A stretch of 7,937 nucleotides of DNA from DASRAJ01 sp039920305 (GCA_039920305.1 JBDSEA010000022.1:1-7937), one strand, 5' to 3'; numbered from the stretch's first letter, positions 1-7,324 are shown. The notes: generated by a model from the letters alone, not told the origin. Numbers and translations: made by a program.

Positions 1-588
1 AATACAATTCACTGCAGTATACTCATCATTAAACGTTATTGCTTCCCATGTGGGTCCCTGGTTGGAATTTTCCACGAAAAATCCGGATGGCAATTCCGGG
101 TCTTCAAAAGTTTCCACATAAGGAACAAGTTCGCTGCTTCCTACCACATTGAACATGAAACTGCCATCATTCCCGCCATTGTTGTCCACTTCCCCGTTTG
201 CCGCGATCACATTAATGTAAAGCGTGTGCGTTCCGGGTGATACAACCATTAGCGGAAGGGTAAAAGTATCAGTATAAAAGGGTGCAAGAATTCCTTCCCA
301 TTCATAAGTAGCTGGCATTCCGCCATCAATAAAATATTCAAGCGTGGCAGTGGTCATGTCAACAGCACCAAAATTTTCAATTACTACTGCCGGCATTATT
401 GAATAACTACACTGGAAAGTGGGTATTGAGTTAATACCATTGATTCCCCCATCGTTATCAGTCAGGAAAAACGGCATGGGCGCCTGACCATCATTAGAAT
501 CATCCTTGACCTCCGCGATTGATTGTGCATTCGAAACACTTCCCCGCGAAAGCGAAATCACGATCCACAAGATGGTAATTGATTTCAT
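1..588 (-). CDS. Secreted CARDB / choice-of-anchor J-like surface protein, N-terminal part (runs off the left edge)
   Basis: Reading the minus strand from the ATG at 588-586 gives 196 codons with no stop up to the window edge, so the C-terminal part is missing. Residues 1-22 (MKSITILWIV...SNAQ) form a signal peptide with a typical Bacteroidetes NAQ-S cleavage site. After an Asp/Asn-rich stretch, residues ~55-149 look like a CARDB-type beta-sandwich: PAVVIENFGAV, LEYFIDGG, YEWEGIL, a SPGTHTLYINV strand and NGEVDNNGGNDGSF. From ~157 the sequence YVETFEDPELPSGF ... GPTWEAI resembles the start of a choice-of-anchor J / cleaved-adhesin jelly roll. Such proteins are usually exported through the Sec system and then the type IX secretion system, with a C-terminal sorting domain; that end is outside the window, so T9SS export is inference. 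It is transcribed divergently from the glycosyltransferase operon, with no evident functional link. The reading frame is solid; the binding function is unknown. Confidence 0.85.
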   Translation of the reverse strand, partial: MKSITILWIVISLSRGSVSNAQSIAEVKDDSNDGQAPMPFFLTDNDGGINGINSIPTFQCSYSIMPAVVIENFGAVDMTTATLEYFIDGGMPATYEWEGILAPFYTDTFTLPLMVVSPGTHTLYINVIAANGEVDNNGGNDGSFMFNVVGSSELVPYVETFEDPELPSGFFVENSNQGPTWEAITFNDEYTAVNCI

Positions 589-614
589 GATGGTTGCTGA
601 TTCATTTATCGAAT

Positions 615-645
615 TAAAATTAGAGTTTTTTTCTGAAGGGCCAAG
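615..645 (-). promoter_or_regulatory. Possible Bacteroidetes-type promoter for the divergent surface-protein gene
   Basis: On the minus strand a CTTG (645-642) is followed, 19 bases after its TTG, by TAATTTTA (622-615). This approximates the Bacteroidetes primary-sigma consensus TTTG / TAnnTTTG with one mismatch in each box. It would give a leader of roughly 20 nt before the ATG at 588. The match is partial and the region is A/T-rich, so a chance hit is quite possible. In the same 194-bp intergenic region (589-782) I found no convincing promoter for the plus-strand gene at 783. Confidence 0.3.
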
Positions 646-782
646 TTGTTTTTGCAACTACCTTTTTGAAATGAATACCTGCTGTCAGCCATTAACACTG
701 GCCGCAACAATCTGATAGTGAACAAATGATGCAGGAAGAGTACGTTACCTCTTTTGTTAATTTCGCCGCTTCAATTTATTAA

Positions 783-1976
783 ATGGAAGTTTTATCTCAC
801 CGCATCAACCGGCTAAATGAATCAGAAACGCTTCAGATGGCAAAACTGAGCCGCGAGTTGAGGAGTAAGGGGTACGATATCATTGATCTTTCACTTGGCG
901 AGCCTGACTTCCCTACCCCAATTCACATCCGTGAGGCAGCCAAAATAGCAATTGATGAAGGCTACACTAAGTATCCTCCTGTTGCAGGCTATCCTGATCT
1001 TAGAGAAGCAATTTCCAGAAAATTTAAGAATGATAATACCCTGAATTTTACGCCAGAGCAGATCATAGTTTCTACCGGTGCCAAGCAGTCAATCGCAAAT
1101 GTAATGATGGTGCTTATTGATCCCGGAGATGAAGTAATCCTGCCAAGCCCTTACTGGGTAAGCTATCGTGAGATCATCAAGCTTGCGGAAGGAACGATAG
1201 CAGTTATTCCCTCTTCAGTTGAAAAGAATTTTAAAATGTCCGCGGAGGAGCTGGAAGATGCAATTACTCCGCGTACCAAGCTTTTATGCTTTTCTTCCCC
1301 CTGTAATCCTACGGGCTCCGTTTACACCCGGGAAGAACTGGAATCATTTGCGGAAGTGCTTGCCAGGCACAAAGGGATCTATGTTTTGAGTGATGAGATC
1401 TATGAGCACATTAATTTCAGCGGACGCCATGAAAGCATTGCGCAATTTGAATCATTAAAGGACAGGGTGATCATTGTGAATGGCTGCTCGAAAGCTTATT
1501 CGATGACGGGATGGCGCCTGGGTTATATCGGGGCACCTTTATGGATTGCCCGGGCATGCGATAAGATGCAGGGACAAATTACTTCCGGTGCTTCGTCTAT
1601 CTCGCAGCGCGCTGCACTTGCCGCACTCACCTCTGATCAGGCTGAAACTATTAAAATGTGTGAGGCATTCAATCACCGGAGGAATGTGGTAATGAAGCTG
1701 CTTAACGAAATACCCGGCCTTGTTGCCAACCATCCGGAGGGCGCCTTTTATTTTTTTCCGGATGTATCTTCCTTTTTTGGAAAAAGCGACGGGAAAGAAA
1801 TTATCATGGATGCTGATAGCCTTTGCATGTACCTCATCTATAATGCTTACGTAACTGTGGTAACTGGAAGAGCTTTTGGCAATGAGAGCTGTATTCGTAT
1901 TTCCTATGCCGCTTCAGAAGAAAATCTTGTAAAAGGAATCAGAAGGATAAAGGAAGCACTTGCCAGGCTGAACTGA
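783..1976 (+). CDS. Class I PLP-dependent aminotransferase (aspartate aminotransferase-like, subgroup Ib)
   Basis: This is a 397-residue cytosolic fold-type I aminotransferase, full length for the AAT-Ib group (about 385-400). It would move an amino group between an amino acid, most likely aspartate, and 2-oxoglutarate. Visible landmarks are SLGEPDFPTP (37-46), the YPPVAGYPDLREAI substrate-entry motif (64-77), STGAKQSI (97-104), PSPYWVSY with the ring-stacking Trp125 (121-128), PCNPTG with Asn175, SDEIYEHI with Asp204 and Tyr207 that contact PLP, the Schiff-base lysine Lys237 in SKAYSMTGWRLGY, Arg245 nearby for the phosphate, and the alpha-carboxylate-binding Arg372 in IRISYA. All expected catalytic residues are present. 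The ATG at 783 follows an A/T-rich leader without a Shine-Dalgarno sequence and is the natural family start. The next gene begins 2 bp after its stop. Substrate range cannot be fixed from sequence: aspartate is the best guess, and aromatic or prephenate activity is possible in this subgroup. Confidence 0.93.
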   Translation: MEVLSHRINRLNESETLQMAKLSRELRSKGYDIIDLSLGEPDFPTPIHIREAAKIAIDEGYTKYPPVAGYPDLREAISRKFKNDNTLNFTPEQIIVSTGAKQSIANVMMVLIDPGDEVILPSPYWVSYREIIKLAEGTIAVIPSSVEKNFKMSAEELEDAITPRTKLLCFSSPCNPTGSVYTREELESFAEVLARHKGIYVLSDEIYEHINFSGRHESIAQFESLKDRVIIVNGCSKAYSMTGWRLGYIGAPLWIARACDKMQGQITSGASSISQRAALAALTSDQAETIKMCEAFNHRRNVVMKLLNEIPGLVANHPEGAFYFFPDVSSFFGKSDGKEIIMDADSLCMYLIYNAYVTVVTGRAFGNESCIRISYAASEENLVKGIRRIKEALARLN

Positions 1977-1978
1977 AC

Positions 1979-2959
1979 ATGATGAATATTACTGCTGCTT
2001 CCGAAATGTTTTCCTCCTTGCGCATTCTGGTGATTGGCGATGCGATGCTGGATGAATATCTCTTAGGCAGCGTTACCCGAATGTCACCTGAAGCCCCCGT
2101 GCCCCTGGTCTCTATAAACAGAAAAGATTACAGGTTAGGCGGGGCTGCAAATGTTGCTCTGAATATCCAGTCAATGGATGCATCCGCGTTGCTGTGCTGT
2201 TGTGTGGGTGATGATCATGCAGGAGCTGAAATCAGCCGGTTAATCAATGAATCAAAAATTACATCGCCGGAAATACTGGTAATCAGGAACAGGATTTCCA
2301 CCGTAAAAAGCAGGGTCATAAGCCATGGAAAGCATCTGTTGCGCTTCGATTCTGAACTTACTGATGACCTTGGCTTTATTGATGAGTTTTTATACCTTGA
2401 AAAAATCCTCACACTGATTGAAAGGGAAAAGCCAGACGCGGTAATCTTTGAAGACTACAACAAAGGTGCACTTACTGAAAAAGTAATCAGCGGGGTGATT
2501 TCAACTTGCCGGTCAAATAATATTTTGACGGCTGTAGATCCGAAGAAGAAAAATTTCTTCGCATATCAAAATGCTGATGTATTTAAACCGAACCTGAGAG
2601 AAGTTCGGGAAGCACTTAACAGAAATGTGACGACAGAAGTGCCGGAACTGAGCGCAGTCCATGAGGAGCTGAAGCTAAAACTGCATCACCGGATCACCAT
2701 CATTACCCTTGGTGACCAGGGAATATTTTTCAGCGATGGAAAACAATCCGAAGTTATTCCGGCGCACAAGCGGAATATCGCAGATGTGTCAGGGGCCGGA
2801 GATACGGTTATTACAATCGCCACCATCGCGCTGGCTTCGGGAATGGAATTAAAAGATGCTGTAAGCTTTGCCAACCTTGCAGGAGGCCTTGTATGCGAGC
2901 ATGCCGGTGTGGTTCCTGTTACAAGAGGGATGCTTAATAAACATGCAGCAAGTATTTAA
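1979..2959 (+). CDS. rfaE1: D-glycero-beta-D-manno-heptose-7-phosphate kinase (PfkB/ribokinase family)
   Basis: A 326-residue PfkB-family kinase that matches the kinase half of HldE/RfaE (also called HldA). That enzyme phosphorylates D-glycero-D-manno-heptose 7-phosphate at C1 on the route to ADP-heptose. Evidence: VIGDAMLDEYLLGSVTRMSPEAPVP (18-42), the hallmark N-terminal motif of this subfamily; the LGGAANVA signature (53-60); FEDYNKGAL (157-165); AVDPKKKNFFAY and the FKPNLREVREA segment (185-212); ITLGDQG (242-247 region); and the C-terminal PfkB signature DVSGAGDTVI with catalytic base Asp275 (269-278). It stops at the end of the kinase fold, so the adenylyltransferase half of HldE is absent; many Bacteroidetes encode that activity separately. 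The ATG at 1979 lies 2 bp after the aminotransferase stop, suggesting translational coupling; a second ATG follows at 1982. Family is certain. Heptose specificity is inferred from subfamily motifs, and another sugar phosphate remains possible. Confidence 0.85.
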   Translation: MMNITAASEMFSSLRILVIGDAMLDEYLLGSVTRMSPEAPVPLVSINRKDYRLGGAANVALNIQSMDASALLCCCVGDDHAGAEISRLINESKITSPEILVIRNRISTVKSRVISHGKHLLRFDSELTDDLGFIDEFLYLEKILTLIEREKPDAVIFEDYNKGALTEKVISGVISTCRSNNILTAVDPKKKNFFAYQNADVFKPNLREVREALNRNVTTEVPELSAVHEELKLKLHHRITIITLGDQGIFFSDGKQSEVIPAHKRNIADVSGAGDTVITIATIALASGMELKDAVSFANLAGGLVCEHAGVVPVTRGMLNKHAASI

Positions 2960-2993
2960 GTACTATTTACGGGTTAAGAAAGATTTACATTCT

Positions 2994-5852
2994 ATGGCTG
3001 TATCTAAAAAACCAGGAACACAGGCAAAAACCTCGGGCAGGCTTTCATTAATAATTCCATGCTACAATGAGGAACATCGCGTGAAGCTGATGGCGGATGG
3101 ACTTCGTGAATTTTCACAACGAATCACATTTGACTATGAGGTAATTGTTGCAGATGACGGAAGCACTGATAATACTGTTCAGGAAATCATCAGTAATGAT
3201 TTCATCAGGCAGCTTGAACAGCAGGGGAAATTCAAATTTGTATCTCTTCCTTCTAATCAGGGAAAGGGTGCTGCGCTGAAAGCAGGAGTGGCTGCGGCAA
3301 CGGGTACTCATATTCTTACACTCGATGCTGATATGGCAACGCGGCCTGTGGATATAATCAGCTGGCTAGCAACAAATAACCAGCAGTTTCCGGAGCATGA
3401 GATCTGGATCGCTTCCCGCGAGCATGCTGATTCAAAGGTTAAGGAGAATCCCGGCCGGCGCAGAACGGGCCGCATGTTTAATCTTTTGGTACGGCTAATT
3501 ACACCGCTGCATTTTCATGATACCCAGTGCGGATTTAAATTATATCCTGCTGCAGCAGCCAAAAATATTTTCGCGGGGCAAAAATCCATGGGGTGGGCGC
3601 ATGATGTTGAATTGCTTTATCGTGCAAAAAATTATGAAATTCCGGTAAAAGATTTACCTGTTGCCTGGGAAGCTAAAGCCGGAAGCAAAATATCACCGGC
3701 CAGGGATGCTTTACCCATGCTCCTGAGCATATTGTCGGTTTCACTGAGAATGAAATGGGAATATTTTGTTTCAGTGCCATTAAAAATGATCTCAGAAAAG
3801 AATCCCGCAGGGATTCTTTCACCTCAAAAGAATGATGCGATCTTCAGAATGCTCTTTTTCTTTTCTGCTATCCTGTTATTTTTCCTGATGACCTCACTGA
3901 GTTTTCATTACGGAATTACAGGTGATGACCTTGATCAAAAAGTATATGGGGAGAAAGTTTTAAATTTCTATACCTCATTCGGTAAGGATACCTCGTGCCT
4001 GCATCTTAAAGTGGGCAACAAGGAAAACCTCTACATCTACGGAGGCCTTTTTAACATGCTTTCTGCTGCTGCAAACCGGTACATCGGCGGAATTGATGAA
4101 TATGATATGCGCCACCTCATCAATGCAATCGCCGGCTTCCTGGCGATCCTCTTCGCAGGCCTGCTGGCACGCTCTATCGGAAACTGGATGACAGGATTTT
4201 TAGCGCTTGTATTGCTTGCGACGTGGCCACAGTTCTTCGGTCAGTCCATGAATAACCCTAAGGACATACCTTTCGCGCTCGGCTATGTGATGGCGGTCTA
4301 TTACTTCACCAAGCTTGTTAAAGAATTGCCGCGCCCTTCAACCCGCACCTGGGTAATGACTGCGATTGCCATTGCATTTACCATCAACATTCGCGTGGGC
4401 GGACTGATCCTGGCAGGGATGCTTTTTGCATTCATAATCGGTGCATACATTCTTGATTCTGAAATAAGAAAAAAAATCACAACCACTAAGTCAACAGGAT
4501 ATCTGTTCAAAAAAGTATTGATCGTCTGCATCGCTTCCTATTTCGGAGGCCTCATTTTCTGGCCTTACGGAATAACGGGTCCATTATCAAATCCTTTTAC
4601 TGCTTTAAAGGAAATGTCAAATTTTTCCGTTGGCATTGGAGTATTATTCGATGGCAAGCTTATGTTGTCAAATGAAATTCCATGGACATACATTCCTCAA
4701 TGGCTCATCATTACAACGCCCATTGTAGTGCTGTCTGGTGCAATCTTATTTTCCGCAGTATGGTATCTTTCAAGAAAGAAATTCTCCGCCACCTTAATGC
4801 TGCTCCTGATTTTCGCAGCCGTTTTCCCCTGGGCATACACCGTTTATCAGGATTCACCCTTATATGATGGCTTGCGGCAAATGCTTTTCATCATCCCGTT
4901 GATTGCCGTGATGGCTTCTTTGACTTGGCATTACATTCTTACGCTTCCCAAACAAAGGGTTGCCCGCTATGCTCTCGCAGGTATTATGGTGATCGGAATC
5001 CTTCTTCCCGTAAGGTTTTCTTTCGCAAATCATCCAAATGAATATGTTTACTTCAATGAGCTGATCGGGGGCATTAAGGGTGCCTACGGAAAATATGATA
5101 CGGATTACTACATGAACAGCATCCGTAAAACTTCTGAATGGTTTAAGAAAACGGATGCATTCAGAAATGCCACAAAGGAAAGAAAGCTTCTCCTCGCAAC
5201 GAATGCCGTAGATGCGGTAAACTGGTATTTCAGAATGGATACTGACAGGATTAAAGTAGTTTTTACCAAGTGGAATGCCCCCAATAATCCGAAGACCCGG
5301 AGTGCGCGCGACTGGGATTATGGAATTTATTTTTCCCGTACCATCGAACCTTCCATGTTAACCACCGGAACATGGCCTTCACAAAAAGCCATCTATAAAA
5401 ACTCAGCGGATGGAGTTCCGTTATCTGCCGTTATTGAGAGAGGCAATAAATTTGACCTGTTCGGCTATAAAGCAATGCAGGAAGATAGCTTAAGGAATGC
5501 AGAGGAATATTTTGAAACTGCATTTAAGGAAAACCCTCAGAATGAAGAAGTGGCCCTGTGGCTTGCCCAGGTAAAGCTGAATCTGAAAAAAAACGATGAA
5601 TCAATTATCTATGCCCAAAAATATTTGCAGCTGTTTCCGGCCGGCGACCAGGGCTATGTCTTGCTCGGTATTGCGCATGCGCAATCAGGAAAGATGGAGG
5701 AAGCCATTTCTGAATTAAACCACGCTGTTTCCATGAATCAGAATAATCCGCAGGCATATTATTATCTCGCAATGATTTATCAGCAGAAAGGTGACAAGGC
5801 AACGGCAGAGCGCTATATGAATATTGTGAAGCAGTTTCAATCACAGCACTGA
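2994..5852 (+). CDS. Three-module membrane glycosyltransferase: GT2 polyprenyl-phosphate sugar synthase + GT-C (GT39-like) + TPR array
   Basis: With the start at 2994 the product has 952 residues. Residues ~16-255 are a GT-A, family GT2 domain of the dolichyl-phosphate glucose/mannose synthase type: SLIIPCYNEE (18-27), VADDGSTDNT with Asp54-Asp55, LDADMA with the DxD at 111-113, DTQCGFKLY (176-184) and MGWAHDVELLYRA (199-211). About 11 membrane segments follow (283-302 to ~658-672), with the GT-C layout: an acidic pair Asp311-Asp312 in the first outer loop (GITGDDLDQKVYGEK), NNPKDIPFA (420-428), Arg467 after TM5, a lysine-rich cytoplasmic loop (~489-508), PLYDGLRQMLF (622-632) and HPNEYVYFNEL (680-690). 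Residues ~809-938 carry about four TPR units. Topology puts the GT2 in the cytoplasm and the TPRs in the periplasm. I infer that the GT2 makes a polyprenyl-phosphate sugar that the GT-C part transfers. Start choice: the frame is open upstream to an ATG at 2868 deep inside the kinase gene; ATG 2943 (17-bp overlap) is an alternative, while 2994 begins just before the GT2 fold. The methyltransferase gene begins 1 bp after the stop. Confidence 0.88.
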   Translation: MAVSKKPGTQAKTSGRLSLIIPCYNEEHRVKLMADGLREFSQRITFDYEVIVADDGSTDNTVQEIISNDFIRQLEQQGKFKFVSLPSNQGKGAALKAGVAAATGTHILTLDADMATRPVDIISWLATNNQQFPEHEIWIASREHADSKVKENPGRRRTGRMFNLLVRLITPLHFHDTQCGFKLYPAAAAKNIFAGQKSMGWAHDVELLYRAKNYEIPVKDLPVAWEAKAGSKISPARDALPMLLSILSVSLRMKWEYFVSVPLKMISEKNPAGILSPQKNDAIFRMLFFFSAILLFFLMTSLSFHYGITGDDLDQKVYGEKVLNFYTSFGKDTSCLHLKVGNKENLYIYGGLFNMLSAAANRYIGGIDEYDMRHLINAIAGFLAILFAGLLARSIGNWMTGFLALVLLATWPQFFGQSMNNPKDIPFALGYVMAVYYFTKLVKELPRPSTRTWVMTAIAIAFTINIRVGGLILAGMLFAFIIGAYILDSEIRKKITTTKSTGYLFKKVLIVCIASYFGGLIFWPYGITGPLSNPFTALKEMSNFSVGIGVLFDGKLMLSNEIPWTYIPQWLIITTPIVVLSGAILFSAVWYLSRKKFSATLMLLLIFAAVFPWAYTVYQDSPLYDGLRQMLFIIPLIAVMASLTWHYILTLPKQRVARYALAGIMVIGILLPVRFSFANHPNEYVYFNELIGGIKGAYGKYDTDYYMNSIRKTSEWFKKTDAFRNATKERKLLLATNAVDAVNWYFRMDTDRIKVVFTKWNAPNNPKTRSARDWDYGIYFSRTIEPSMLTTGTWPSQKAIYKNSADGVPLSAVIERGNKFDLFGYKAMQEDSLRNAEEYFETAFKENPQNEEVALWLAQVKLNLKKNDESIIYAQKYLQLFPAGDQGYVLLGIAHAQSGKMEEAISELNHAVSMNQNNPQAYYYLAMIYQQKGDKATAERYMNIVKQFQSQH
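3797..3819 (+). repeat. Perfect inverted repeat (10-bp stem, GCA loop) inside the glycosyltransferase gene
   Basis: AAAGAATCCC (3797-3806) and GGGATTCTTT (3810-3819) are exact reverse complements separated by GCA. The repeat falls in codons for NPAGILSP, in the linker between the GT2 domain and the first membrane segment of the GT-C domain. It has no following T-run, so it does not look like a working terminator. Confidence 0.8.
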
Positions 5853-5853
5853 G

Positions 5854-6585
5854 ATGGATCTTAAGGAAATGGAAAGGGGTGTTGATCCTGAATCGCACTG
5901 GTATTACCAGTCGAAAAAAATTCCACTGATCGGTTTTGTTAAAAAGATTTATTCAGAGTTAAGAATTCCGCTTACCCTCATTGATGTAGGCTCCGGGTCG
6001 GGCTTTTTTATGTATGAACTGCATGAAGCAATTCCTGAGATGATCTCAAAAATATGGCTGGTTGATATTGGTTATGGCGATAAAGAAATACTTGCGATGA
6101 AAAATCAACATATTGAAAAGGTGAGGTCACTTCCCGATAAAATTGAAAATGCAGTAATCGTGATGATGGATGTGCTGGAGCACCTGGATGACGATCATGG
6201 CATGTTGAAGGCGATCAGGGAAAAGTCAGAAGGAGTAAATTATTTTTTTATCACTGTTCCAGCATTCATGGGATTATGGAGCGGGCACGATGTTTACCTC
6301 GGTCACCATCGTCGCTACACTTTAAAAACTCTGCGTCAGCTACTGGATCATTCATCCTTCACCACGCTGCATTCTTACTATTTCTATGGGTTTATTTTTC
6401 CGGCTGTTTGGCTAGTAAGGAAATTGAAAAATGAAAATCACGAATTATCAGACTCAGACATGAAGCCCGCAAGTCCACTCGTAAACGGAATCTTAAAACT
6501 GATTTGTTCAATAGAATTACCCTTCCGAAAACTGAATCAATTGGGAGGAGTCACGTGTGTGGGGGAGGGTATAATTGGAAATTAA
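5854..6585 (+). CDS. Class I SAM-dependent methyltransferase (Methyltransf_23-like)
   Basis: A 243-residue Rossmann-fold methyltransferase. SAM-binding motif I is LIDVGSGSGFF (42-52). The acidic end of strand beta2 is Asp71 in WLVDIG. The DVLEHLDDD motif (106-114) is typical of Methyltransf_11/23 enzymes. TVPAF..LWSGHDVYLGHHRRYTLKTL (134-160) is the histidine/arginine-rich signature of a subgroup that often sits beside GT2 polyprenyl-phosphate glycosyltransferases. The hydrophobic stretch YYFYGFIFPAVWLV (175-188) may touch the membrane. The start ATG is 1 bp after the glycosyltransferase stop, so the two are almost certainly co-translated; M6 (5869) is an alternative start, just ahead of the family-typical DPESHWYYQSKK. 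The substrate is unknown; a lipid-linked or envelope glycan is suggested only by context. The last residues, after FRKLNQLGG, look less conserved and follow a G-rich tract, so the C-terminal end is the least certain part. Confidence 0.85.
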   Translation: MDLKEMERGVDPESHWYYQSKKIPLIGFVKKIYSELRIPLTLIDVGSGSGFFMYELHEAIPEMISKIWLVDIGYGDKEILAMKNQHIEKVRSLPDKIENAVIVMMDVLEHLDDDHGMLKAIREKSEGVNYFFITVPAFMGLWSGHDVYLGHHRRYTLKTLRQLLDHSSFTTLHSYYFYGFIFPAVWLVRKLKNENHELSDSDMKPASPLVNGILKLICSIELPFRKLNQLGGVTCVGEGIIGN

Positions 6586-6615
6586 TGATCTCACCATATA
6601 AAATTTTTCAAGCCG

Positions 6616-7284
6616 ATGGCTACTCAGATTCATACTAAAACCCTGAAATTTCTTTCTTCAATAAAGAAGAACAACAACAGACCCTGGTTCGAAAAAAATA
6701 AACCGGTGTATGAAGAAATTAAAAAAGAAATGATTGCTTTTATGGAAGCGCTGATCAGGGAAGCTAGCAGGTTTGATCCCTCTGTGGCTAACGCAGATGC
6801 AAAGAAATCCATCATGCGTATTTATCGCGATATCCGGTTCTCAAAGGATAAAACACCATACAAAACAAATATCGGCGCTGGTTTTTCCGCAGGAGAAAAA
6901 AATTTTACGGGAGCTGGTTATTATGTTCATATTGAACCCGGAAGAAATTTTATCGGAGGCGGGATATGGATGCCCATGCCTGATGCACTGGGTAAAATCA
7001 GGCAGGAGGTTGATTACAATTTCTCTGAATTCAAAAAGATCGTGGAATCAAAATCATTCAAAAAAACATTTGGCAGCCTGGATAGAAACGAAAAGCTTAA
7101 GCGGCCTCCCAAGGGCTATTCCCCAGATAATCCTGCCATTGAATATTTAATGCTGAAAAGCTTTACCTGCGGAGCAAAAATTTCAGATAGTGAGGTGCTT
7201 TCTGAGCAGTTTATTAAAAAAGCTGCAGCCCTTATGAAGGAAATGCATCCCTTTATCGCATTCCTCAACAAGGCTGTAAGCTGA
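6616..7284 (+). CDS. DUF2461 (TIGR02453) family protein of unknown function
   Basis: A 222-residue protein at the usual length for the DUF2461/PF09365 family. Family landmarks in order are TLKFLSSIKKNNNRPWFEKNK (9-29), RIYRDIRFSKDKTPYKTN (68-85), GAGYYVHIEPG (99-109), GGGIWMP (114-120) and RPPKGYSPDNPAIEYL (163-178). There is no signal peptide or membrane segment, so it should be cytosolic. The biochemical role of the family is not established and I do not assign one. The start at 6616 follows 30 bp after the methyltransferase stop, behind an A/T-rich leader without a Shine-Dalgarno sequence. It is the last gene before the terminator at 7325, so it probably shares the upstream transcript, although the larger gap leaves room for an internal promoter. 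The frame remains open after the TGA stop for 28 more codons (7285-7368), treated separately as a finding. Confidence 0.9.
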   Translation: MATQIHTKTLKFLSSIKKNNNRPWFEKNKPVYEEIKKEMIAFMEALIREASRFDPSVANADAKKSIMRIYRDIRFSKDKTPYKTNIGAGFSAGEKNFTGAGYYVHIEPGRNFIGGGIWMPMPDALGKIRQEVDYNFSEFKKIVESKSFKKTFGSLDRNEKLKRPPKGYSPDNPAIEYLMLKSFTCGAKISDSEVLSEQFIKKAAALMKEMHPFIAFLNKAVS

Positions 7285-7324
7285 GAAGAGCTGAAAAAAT
7301 TTCCGCTTTTCAAGCTCGATACGG

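Noticed and set aside
506..715. 69-codon plus-strand open frame
   Set aside because: It lies largely antisense to the signal peptide of the minus-strand secreted protein, its translation matches no family I recognise, and it ends in the intergenic region. It is a chance frame.
2541..2561. 7-bp inverted repeat CGAAGAA ... TTCTTCG in the kinase gene
   Set aside because: It is short, purine/pyrimidine-biased and explained by the conserved DPKKKNFF codons; there is no T-run or position that suggests a function.
5670..5685. 16-bp perfect palindrome ATTGCGCATGCGCAAT
   Set aside because: It is inside the TPR coding region (GIAHAQ), is built from the alternating GC/AT steps of Ala-His-Ala codons, stands alone, and marks no boundary. 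I treat it as chance.
5605..5898. 97-codon minus-strand open frame
   Set aside because: It is the antisense shadow of the TPR region and the methyltransferase start; composition is that of a complementary frame.
6773..7150. 125-codon open frame on the plus strand in a second frame
   Set aside because: It is entirely inside the DUF2461 gene, whose own frame carries all family motifs; the alternative translation has no recognisable features.
7282..7284. TGA read as a sense codon (alternative genetic code)
   Set aside because: The other TGA-terminated genes here (783-1976, 2994-5852) end at normal family lengths with the next gene starting 1-2 bp later, so TGA is a normal stop in this genome.
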